A DNA stretch of 64,000 nt from Panacibacter ginsenosidivorans (GTDB lineage Bacteria; Bacteroidota; Bacteroidia; Chitinophagales; Chitinophagaceae), in NCBI RefSeq assembly GCF_007971225.1, contig NZ_CP042435.1, positions 3,847,501-3,911,500 of the forward strand, in the 5' to 3' direction. Every line of letters begins with the position of its first letter. The stretch's first letter is position 1. Below, piece after piece: positions 51,858 through 58,769 of this stretch. The position numbers were made by a program, and so were the translations under genes. The notes below the pieces were generated by a model. It was not told the origin of the DNA. It searched no databases and saw nothing but the letters and a program-made list of their open reading frames with translations.

Positions 51858-52517
51858 TTACTTTTCTTTAGATGCTTTTTTCTGCACTGTGTGATAATAT
51901 TTACACGCAGGCCTTAAACCACATTCTTCGCATTTAGGATTACGTGCAACGCAGGTGTAACGGCCGTGCAATATTAGCCAGTGATGTGCAATATGTATAA
52001 GTTCTTTTGGTATAAAAGAGATCAATTGTTTTTCTGTTGCAAGAGGTGTTGTTGCATTTACTGTTAAACCAATTCGTGCAGACACGCGAAACACATGCGT
52101 ATCAACCGCCATATTTGGTTGTGCATCTACAACGGATGTAATAACATTTGCCGTCTTACGGCCAACGCCGGGAAGTTTAACGAGTTCATCAACGGTCATT
52201 GGAATTTTGCCGTTAAAATCCTTCACCACCATATTTGCCATGTTGATGAGGTGCTTCGTTTTGTTATTAGGATAAGAAATGCTTTTGATGAAAGGAAACA
52301 AGGTGTCAAAATCTGTTTGCGCAAGATCCTGCACCGTGGGATATTTTTCAAAGATGGCAGGCGTTGTCATGTTCACTCTTTTATCTGTGCATTGTGCGGA
52401 GAGAATAACCGCTACCAACAATTGATAAGGACTATCATAAACGAGTTCTGTTTCAGCAACCGGAACATGCTGTTGAAAATAATCGAGCACAAAAGCATAA
52501 CGTTCTTTGCGTGTCAT
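51858..52517 (-). CDS. nth: Endonuclease III
   Basis: 219-residue base-excision repair DNA glycosylase/AP lyase for oxidised pyrimidines. The helix-hairpin-helix LPGVGRKTANVI carries the catalytic Lys, and the Asp is in MAVDTHVFRVSARIG. The C-terminal [4Fe-4S] loop has Cys in the spacing C-x6-C-x2-C-x5-C (CVARNPKCEECGLRPAC). ATG at 52517 is chosen over a TTG at 52526. It follows the DEAD-box helicase gene by 15 bases, so they form an operon. Confidence 0.96.
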   Translation of the reverse strand: MTRKERYAFVLDYFQQHVPVAETELVYDSPYQLLVAVILSAQCTDKRVNMTTPAIFEKYPTVQDLAQTDFDTLFPFIKSISYPNNKTKHLINMANMVVKDFNGKIPMTVDELVKLPGVGRKTANVITSVVDAQPNMAVDTHVFRVSARIGLTVNATTPLATEKQLISFIPKELIHIAHHWLILHGRYTCVARNPKCEECGLRPACKYYHTVQKKASKEK

Positions 52518-52532
52518 GGCAGGCAATATCAG

Positions 52533-53756
52533 TTAATTGGATCTACGCTTTTGATAATGTGGTTTATAATTTCTTTTACCGCCACCGCCCTGGCGCCTTG
52601 TTCTTGGTGCGTATTCTGGTGTGGAACCAAATATTTCAGGGACCTGTGCTTTTGTTACAGCATGACCAAGTAACTGCTCAATTGCTGCAAATTTATTTTG
52701 TTCTGCTTCGCTTATAAAAGTAAATGCAGTGCCGGTGCTGGCAGCTCTTGCAGTACGGCCAATACGGTGCACATAATCTTCGCCATCATTCGGTACATCA
52801 TAGTTTATCACAAGATCGATATCTTCCACATCTATGCCACGGCTAAGAATATCTGTAGCAACAAGCACTTTTATTTTTCGGTTCTTAAAATCAAGCAATA
52901 CCTGCTCACGTTCATCCTGTTCGAGATCAGAATGCATTTCTGCAACAGAAAATTTTGCCTGCTTAAGATCCCTTGTAAGTTGTTTTACATTTTGTTTACG
53001 GCTGCAGAAAATAATAACGCTGCCAAAATCTTTCATGTTCAACACATGTTTAATCAGTGGAATTTTTTGTGGTTCATAAACTACAAATGCTTCCTGTTTT
53101 ATTTGTTCCGGTGGTTTGGATACAGCAATATTTATTTCTTCGGGCTGGTGCAAAATAGTACGTGCCATTTCTCTTATCTTATGCGGCATGGTAGCAGAGA
53201 AAAGCAGGTTCTGTCTTTTCTTTGGCAGGTAAGAAATAATGCGCATGATGTCATCTTTAAAACCCATATCCAGCATACGGTCCGCTTCATCAAGAATAAG
53301 ATAACGCAGACCATCCAATTTTACATAACCCATATTCAGGTGTGCGATCATTCTGCCCGGTGTGCATACTACTACATCTACCCCTGTTGATAATGCTTTT
53401 TTTTCTGCTGTAAACAAAGCGCCATCACCACCGCCATATACAGGTATCGAACTTACCGAAGTAAAATAAGAAAGCCCTTCCATCGCCTGTGCAATCTGTA
53501 TTGCCAGTTCACGGGTTGGCACAATGATCATAGCATTTATTTGGTGATGATCATGCGGTATAGTAATTAATTTATGAATGAGCGGTAAAAGGAACGCTGC
53601 TGTTTTGCCGGTACCTGTTTGAGCAGATGCAATAATATCCTTGCCGGCAAGTATCGGAGGAATAACCTGTTCCTGTACAGGTGTAGCATTTTCGTAACCC
53701 ATTGCCTTAATGCCTTCCAGCAATCTTTCGTCGAGCTTAAAATCTTTGAATGTCAA
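52533..53756 (-). CDS. DEAD-box RNA helicase (RhlE-type)
   Basis: 407-residue ATP-dependent RNA helicase. Motif Q (ATPVQEQVIP), motif I AQTGTGKT, Ia PTRELAIQ, II DEAD in LILDEADRML, III SAT, then IV-VI with VATDILSRGIDVEDID and HRIGRTARA. A short basic tail (RTRRQGGGGKRNYKPHYQKR) is typical of RhlE-like proteins in RNA remodelling. The start appears to be TTG at 53756; no in-frame ATG fits, as the next Met is at residue 19, past conserved residues. nth follows in the same operon. Confidence 0.94.
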   Translation of the reverse strand: MTFKDFKLDERLLEGIKAMGYENATPVQEQVIPPILAGKDIIASAQTGTGKTAAFLLPLIHKLITIPHDHHQINAMIIVPTRELAIQIAQAMEGLSYFTSVSSIPVYGGGDGALFTAEKKALSTGVDVVVCTPGRMIAHLNMGYVKLDGLRYLILDEADRMLDMGFKDDIMRIISYLPKKRQNLLFSATMPHKIREMARTILHQPEEINIAVSKPPEQIKQEAFVVYEPQKIPLIKHVLNMKDFGSVIIFCSRKQNVKQLTRDLKQAKFSVAEMHSDLEQDEREQVLLDFKNRKIKVLVATDILSRGIDVEDIDLVINYDVPNDGEDYVHRIGRTARAASTGTAFTFISEAEQNKFAAIEQLLGHAVTKAQVPEIFGSTPEYAPRTRRQGGGGKRNYKPHYQKRRSN

Positions 53757-53880
53757 GTTGTTGTTTCTTTTTGCGAATGCAGTAAAGATACGCAGATGTG
53801 CGTTAAATGTTACAGTTCGTTGATGGAAGCGTGTTTGCGGACTTTTGTGAGCCCCGCTACAGTATTATTCTAAAGCTTTC

Positions 53881-53900
53881 GTTGCGTCGCACTCTTGTAC
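53881..53900 (+). repeat. A arm of the dispersed repeat family
   Basis: Perfect A consensus preceded by taaagctttc. It lies in the 175-base gap between the metallo-hydrolase and helicase genes. The nearest partner-oriented arm is at 56155, beyond the hydrolase and MFS genes. Confidence 0.75.
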
Positions 53901-53931
53901 GGTTGGATACTTTATGCAGCAAAAAAACTGA

Positions 53932-54771
53932 TCAGATGTCGCTCAACTTAGACTTTTCTTTTTCTCTTATTCCTCTTTCTGTTTGCTGTAGTGTACAACA
54001 TTCTGTTACGGGATCGTGCTCAAAATAGAGTATGTAATCATTAGCAAGTGCTTCTGTAAGAAATGATTTTTTTTCATTCAATGTGGTGAGTGGAAACATA
54101 TCGTAAGCCATTACATAAGGTAAAGGGATGTGATAAGTCGCAGGAAGCAGGTCGGCCATATAAATGATTGTTCTGCCATTATAGTTGATCTGAGGCAGCA
54201 TCATGGCATCGGTGTGGCCATTCACAAAACGGATCTTTATATTTTCAAAGAGTTGATAGCCTTCTTCATCCGGCACAAACTTTAATTGACCATGCTCCTG
54301 TATAGGTAGAATATTTTCTTTTAAGAAAGATGCTTTCTCTCTTTCGTTGGGTCTGGTGGCCCAGTTCCAGTGGCGTTCATTGCTCCAGAATGTAGCATTT
54401 TTAAAAGCCGGAACTAATTTGCCATCCACACGATCAATACTGCCACCACAATGATCAAAATGAAGGTGCGTAAGTATTACATCGGTTATGTCATCTTTAT
54501 GAAAACCATGTTTGGCAAGTGAACTATCTAACGTTGCATCTCCATGCAGGTAATAGTAAGAAAAAAATTTTGCATCCTGTTTATTGCCAAGGCCGTTATC
54601 TATCAGTATAAGTTTATCTTCATCTTCAATCAACAAACAACGCATGGCCCAGTCACACATATTATTTTCATCTGATGGATTTAATTTGTTCCAGATGCTT
54701 TTAGGAACTACGCCAAACATGGCGCCTCCATCTAATTTGAAATTCCCGGTGTCAATAGTGTAGAGTTTCAT
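53932..54771 (-). CDS. Metallo-beta-lactamase-fold hydrolase
   Basis: 279-residue MBL-fold enzyme. The metal-binding motif THLHFDHCGG is at residues ~101-110 (HxHxDH), with GHT near residue 197, YMADLLPATYH near 218 and HDP near 254, completing a two-metal site like that of AHL lactonase-type or glyoxalase-type hydrolases. No signal peptide, so cytoplasmic. It overlaps the MFS gene by 4 bases (ATGA), so the two are translationally coupled. The substrate is unknown and might be transported by that partner. Confidence 0.9.
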   Translation of the reverse strand: MKLYTIDTGNFKLDGGAMFGVVPKSIWNKLNPSDENNMCDWAMRCLLIEDEDKLILIDNGLGNKQDAKFFSYYYLHGDATLDSSLAKHGFHKDDITDVILTHLHFDHCGGSIDRVDGKLVPAFKNATFWSNERHWNWATRPNEREKASFLKENILPIQEHGQLKFVPDEEGYQLFENIKIRFVNGHTDAMMLPQINYNGRTIIYMADLLPATYHIPLPYVMAYDMFPLTTLNEKKSFLTEALANDYILYFEHDPVTECCTLQQTERGIREKEKSKLSDI

Positions 54772-56048
54772 ATAGTAGCTGCTTTCATTTTGCGGTTTAC
54801 AAATAACAAAAGTATTAAACCGATAATAAAGTAAATCATTAGTGCAAGTACAGAGTTGCGCATGCCATCAAATATCTCTGCTATGAAGCCAAAAGACAAC
54901 GTACCTATTACAGTACCAACCTTATCACACACATCATAAAAGCTGAAATAAGAGGCTGTATCTTTTGTTTCAGGGAGCAGCTTTGAATAAGTAGATCTCG
55001 ACATAGATTGTACACCACCCATAACCAGGCCAACCAAAAAAGCCAAAACGAAAAACTCATTTGCCGTTGTTGTAAGAAAAGCAAAAACGCAAATGCCAAT
55101 CCACAATAGGATAATGCAGCAAAGGGCAACTATATTATTTGTCTTTTTTGATATTAGTGAGAAAATATACGCCCCTAAAATTGCCACAAGCTGAATAATA
55201 AGTATAGTAATGATAAGCTGTGTTGACTCCATTTTTATTTCATCTTTTGCATAATAAGGAGACATGTACATAACGGTTTGTACACCCATATTATAAAAGA
55301 AAAAACTGCGCAGGAATCTTTTTAAATTGGGATGATGCGTTAATTGATTCCATACTTTTTTTAATTCATGAAAGCCATTTACTAAAATATTATGTTCCGG
55401 ATGTCCGTCGGATGCTTTTGAGGGCGGCAGCCTTTTAAAAGTAATTTGCGCAAAGCCTGCCCACCATATGCCAACTAATAAAAAAGAAATACGCACCGGC
55501 CATGAACCCAGACCCCAGTTCATAGTATCATTGAGTGTTACAAAAGCAAGACTTAATATCATCAGTATTACACTACCGGTATAACCAAGTGCGAAACCTT
55601 TTGCACTGATCCTGTCCTGGTCTTCTTCTGCGGCAACCTCCGGCAAATAAGCATTGTAAAATACAATACTGCCGCAATAACCAATAGAAGCTACTATTGA
55701 GAGAAACAGGCCGAATTCAATATTGTCCTTTGTAAAGAAAAACATTAAGCTGCAGGCCAGTGAACCGAGATAACAAAAGAACTTCATGAAAGCGATCTTA
55801 TTTCCTTTATAGTCTGCAATAGAAGAAAGAATCGGTGATAAAATAGCAATGATGAGAAATGATAAGGCAATTGCATAAGATGCCAGTGAATCCCTGTAAT
55901 AGGATCTTCCCAAAATTTCTACCTGCTCAGGTGCTATAGCTGTAAAGTATGCAGGGAAAAACGTGGATGTGATCACAAGGCTATAAACACTGTTAGCCCA
56001 ATCGTACATGGCCCATCCGTTGATTACTTTTTTTGAAGCGGTTTGCAT
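54768..56048 (-). CDS. MFS transporter, UMF1/Atg22-like
   Basis: 426-residue integral membrane protein with 12 predicted helices. The start NGWAMYDWANSVYSLVITST, then AAEEDQDRISAKGFALGYTG and MGGVQSMSRSTYSKLLPETK are hallmarks of the UMF1 family (related to fungal vacuolar amino-acid exporter Atg22). A role in efflux of small metabolites is likely but unproven. It is the first gene of a two-gene operon with the metallo-hydrolase. Confidence 0.93.
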   Translation of the reverse strand: MQTASKKVINGWAMYDWANSVYSLVITSTFFPAYFTAIAPEQVEILGRSYYRDSLASYAIALSFLIIAILSPILSSIADYKGNKIAFMKFFCYLGSLACSLMFFFTKDNIEFGLFLSIVASIGYCGSIVFYNAYLPEVAAEEDQDRISAKGFALGYTGSVILMILSLAFVTLNDTMNWGLGSWPVRISFLLVGIWWAGFAQITFKRLPPSKASDGHPEHNILVNGFHELKKVWNQLTHHPNLKRFLRSFFFYNMGVQTVMYMSPYYAKDEIKMESTQLIITILIIQLVAILGAYIFSLISKKTNNIVALCCIILLWIGICVFAFLTTTANEFFVLAFLVGLVMGGVQSMSRSTYSKLLPETKDTASYFSFYDVCDKVGTVIGTLSFGFIAEIFDGMRNSVLALMIYFIIGLILLLFVNRKMKAATI

Positions 56049-56154
56049 GGGGTTTATTTAATAAAAAATGTCCCGCTTATATGCGGGGGCAGAAAATTAA
56101 GCATTTTATATTTATTATATGCGCCTGTTGCAGTTGCTGCATACTGAATTGAAC

Positions 56155-56174
56155 GTACAAGCGTGCGAAGCAAC
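56155..56174 (-). repeat. A arm (reverse form, diverged) of the dispersed repeat family
   Basis: GTACAAGCGTGCGAAGCAAC, two mismatches from the reverse A arm, with aggtggttca after. The preceding gcgcctgttgcag (about 56121) may be a decayed B arm. Confidence 0.65.
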
Positions 56175-56207
56175 AGGTGGTTCATTACAGTTCAGCTGCT
56201 TGGCCCA

Positions 56208-56237
56208 CAAAAAAATCCCGGTAATTACCGGGATTCA
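56208..56237 (-). terminator. Rho-independent terminator of uppP
   Basis: AATCCCGGTAATTACCGGGATT is a perfect palindrome-like stem (10-base arms); read on minus it is followed by T7. It is 25 bases past the uppP stop. Confidence 0.85.
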
Positions 56238-56259
56238 ATATTGTACTTTTAAATTATTA

Positions 56260-57057
56260 TTATCTTATCTGGTTCATCTTTACCATAAGCAGGAAGATCA
56301 AACCTGCACAGATCCTGTACCATCCAAAAAAACGAAAGCCATGTTTTTTCAGAAAATCAACAAAGAAACGCATCGTTAAAAATGCAATAACGAAAGCTAC
56401 GACATTGCCAACAAGCAGCGATTTTAAGTTGGCTGAATTATGTAATGCTTCAGGATGAAGTTTCAGTATTTCCCATAGTTTATAACCGGTTGCTGCAGCC
56501 ATGGTTGGTACGGCGAGGAAGAAAGAAAACTCAGCTGCCAGTTTCCTTGATAATTTTTGCTGCAAACCACCTATGATAGAAGCTGCAGAACGGCTTACAC
56601 CCGGTATTAACGCAGCGCACTGGCACAGACCTATAATAATTGCATTCTTAAACGTAATATCTTTCTCTTCTTTTACAGCCACTTTATAAAACATGTTGTC
56701 AATAAAGAGCAGTATCACACCACCCCCAAGAATTGCTAATGCAGTATAAGTAGGATCCATCAGCAATTCATCAATCGTATTGCTCAGTAATTTTCCAAAT
56801 ATTAAGGCGGGTATCACACCCACAATAAGTTTTGCATAAAATTTCCAGCTTTTGAAATTGATGAACTTGCGCCAGTATAAAACTACAACAGCCAGGATAG
56901 CACCCAGTTGTATCGCTATTTCAAAAAATTTAGTAAAGTCTTCTTTTCCAATTCCCATAAGAGAACTTACCATTACCATGTGCCCTGTTGAAGAAATAGG
57001 CAAAAACTCAGTAAGGCCTTCTACTATGGCTAATACTACTGCTTGAATGGTGGACAT
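56260..57057 (-). CDS. uppP: Undecaprenyl-diphosphatase UppP (BacA)
   Basis: 265-residue membrane enzyme that dephosphorylates undecaprenyl diphosphate to recycle the lipid carrier of peptidoglycan synthesis; overexpression gives bacitracin resistance. The EGLTEFLPISSTGHM motif (residues ~13-27) and PGVSRSAASIIGG motif (~150-162) with the catalytic Ser/Arg are intact; seven to eight membrane helices. Last gene of a run ftsX, DUF3098, uppP on minus. Confidence 0.96.
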   Translation of the reverse strand: MSTIQAVVLAIVEGLTEFLPISSTGHMVMVSSLMGIGKEDFTKFFEIAIQLGAILAVVVLYWRKFINFKSWKFYAKLIVGVIPALIFGKLLSNTIDELLMDPTYTALAILGGGVILLFIDNMFYKVAVKEEKDITFKNAIIIGLCQCAALIPGVSRSAASIIGGLQQKLSRKLAAEFSFFLAVPTMAAATGYKLWEILKLHPEALHNSANLKSLLVGNVVAFVIAFLTMRFFVDFLKKHGFRFFGWYRICAGLIFLLMVKMNQIR

Positions 57058-57121
57058 ATTAAGTGTGTTGGTGGTTTATCAGTTATTTTTTGGATAGATG
57101 GTGCATGGGGTAAAATGCATT

Positions 57122-57382
57122 CTAAGATTTGTTTGCAGCTTGTTTTGGTGATTTGAAGATCGCATATACTTCAATAAGTAAACCGAGTACTATTAAAATG
57201 GGAGCGATAGTAATTCTTGTTGTACTGTACACTACGTTGTAATCAAATACGGCCGGGTTCTCATTTTTGCCGCCGGACATCAGTACCATACCCAGCAAAA
57301 TAACCACAGCGCCAATGATCATCCATGTATAGTTATCCTTTGTAAACAATGTTGGTAAAGGTTTTTGCTTCTGATCTGTCAT
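57122..57382 (-). CDS. DUF3098 small membrane protein
   Basis: 86-residue protein with two membrane helices (WMIIGAVVILLGMVLMSGG and IAPILIVLGLLIEVYAIF) joined by a short loop, as in the DUF3098 family, which commonly lies between ftsX and uppP in Bacteroidota. The N-terminus is polar and Lys/Gln-rich. Function is not known; the stable neighbourhood suggests a link to cell envelope or division, which is inference. 64 bases separate it from uppP. Confidence 0.88.
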   Translation of the reverse strand: MTDQKQKPLPTLFTKDNYTWMIIGAVVILLGMVLMSGGKNENPAVFDYNVVYSTTRITIAPILIVLGLLIEVYAIFKSPKQAANKS

Positions 57383-57532
57383 GCTGCGTTATTTAAAGGG
57401 CTGCAAGATAATGTAATAATGTTTAAAAAATCAAACACTGCGTTAAGCCCTATTTAAAATGAAATAAATTATACTTAGTTATGCCTTGGTTTTGTTCAAA
57501 GTCTTACATAGACCAACTGTTGTCACACAGGT

Positions 57533-58411
57533 TTAATAAAGCTCGTCGAGTTTCATTTTCAAATATTTGATTACGCTTCTGTGTGTGCTGAAAAGCGAAA
57601 TACCTACACCTAAAATGATCATTCCGCCAAATAGGATCAGGTTTAGTTGTATATCTCTTATGGCTGCCAACCATGGTATCAGGCTTTCCAGCCAGGTTAT
57701 AAGACCAAGCAAAATAGCAATGGCTATGCCTGCACTTATAAGCCCGTTAATAATCGCTCTTATATCCATTGGCTTGCTTATAAAATCCCTTGTGGCACCC
57801 ACCATTTGCATGGTTTTTATTAAGAAACGGTTGCTGAACATAGCAAGCCTTATGGTATTATCAATACTAAATATCACGATCACGCAGAGCACAACGGAAA
57901 TAACAATAAATGCAATGCTGAAAATTTTTGTCTTCTCACTAATGCTGCTTACTAACACTTGTGGGTATTGCAGGTCTGTTATCTGATTACCATAAGTGCC
58001 CATCAGTAAAGTGGAAATCTTAGTAAGGCTGTCCGGATTTACATAGTCAGCCTTTGCAAAAAAATCAATGCTTTCAGGCAATGGATTTACATCCAGTATC
58101 TTTCCCCAGTCTTCATTGTTGTCTTTATTCCACAGGTCTTTTGCAGCGTCCTTATCTATATATTTAACGTCTTTGGCAAAGGGTTGTGCAGCAATGAACT
58201 GCTGTATCTGTGCAATGGTATCTTTATTTTGTGTACGCAGGTATGCACTTATGCGAATATCTTCTTTAAAAGTGTTGCCCACTTTGCTAAAGTTCAGCAG
58301 CATCCATCCCATTACACCCATAATTACCAGCACCAATGCCACACCAACAATGCTGTAAATATAATTGGGCTTGCTGCGCCTTAGTGATGATGATTTCCCT
58401 GTTTCCGCCAT
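57533..58411 (-). CDS. ftsX: Cell division ABC permease FtsX
   Basis: 292-residue membrane protein of the FtsEX complex, which controls peptidoglycan hydrolases at the septum. Four helices: one at residues ~20-42, then three in the C-terminal half (IAFIVISVVLCVIVIFSI, GLISAGIAIAILLGLITW, LNLILFGGMIILGVGISL). The periplasmic domain between them starts RISAYLRTQNKDTIAQIQQF. The cytoplasmic loop has RFLIKTMQMVGATRDFISKP, the FtsE contact. No ftsE is adjacent, as is usual in this phylum. A TAAATTTG box lies 43 bases upstream. Confidence 0.95.
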   Translation of the reverse strand: MAETGKSSSLRRSKPNYIYSIVGVALVLVIMGVMGWMLLNFSKVGNTFKEDIRISAYLRTQNKDTIAQIQQFIAAQPFAKDVKYIDKDAAKDLWNKDNNEDWGKILDVNPLPESIDFFAKADYVNPDSLTKISTLLMGTYGNQITDLQYPQVLVSSISEKTKIFSIAFIVISVVLCVIVIFSIDNTIRLAMFSNRFLIKTMQMVGATRDFISKPMDIRAIINGLISAGIAIAILLGLITWLESLIPWLAAIRDIQLNLILFGGMIILGVGISLFSTHRSVIKYLKMKLDELY

Positions 58412-58453
58412 AATTTAAATTTAATGGATTATGTACAGCTACTGCATGCCGCG

Positions 58454-58461
58454 CAAATTTA
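58454..58461 (-). promoter_or_regulatory. -7 promoter box TAAATTTG of ftsX
   Basis: Exact TAnnTTTG on minus, 43 bases before the ATG; no clear -33 box. Confidence 0.4.
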
Positions 58462-58565
58462 GGGGATTCGCTTACATTTGCACTCACACTTAACGATAGT
58501 TTTAACGGCTTATTATGTTGGTTATGAATTTTATGAAACCAGCAGCAGCCTATTAGGCATCGCCT

Positions 58566-58695
58566 GTTGTGTCACTCACTTGTACGTTCGGAAATCTTTT
58601 CAGCCACGAGCTTCGGGCCATGAGCTGCAAGCAAAGGCTATTAGCTCGCAGCTAACAGCTCGCAGCTATTCTTTAGTACAAGAGTGCGACGCAAC
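58566..58695 (-). repeat. B...A repeat element with nested AGCTCGCAGCT repeat (130 bases)
   Basis: Perfect B arm (58566-58585, preceded by aggcatcgcct) and perfect reverse A arm (58676-58695, followed by ggaagtatcataag and gccgggttca). The interior (58608-58670) carries several AGCTCGCAGCT-type units shared with 44411-44559. The element occupies most of the gap 58412-58769 between divergent ftsX and leuS; the rest holds the ftsX promoter box and no gene. Confidence 0.78.
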
Positions 58696-58769
58696 GGAAG
58701 TATCATAAGCGTTATTCAGCCGGGTTCAAAAAATATAACAATAAAATTATTCCCTTGAGGGATGGACTT

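Noticed and set aside
52698-53390. 230-residue plus-strand open frame opposite the DEAD-box helicase gene
   Set aside because: Antisense shadow; Cys/Phe/Ile-rich composition and no motif.
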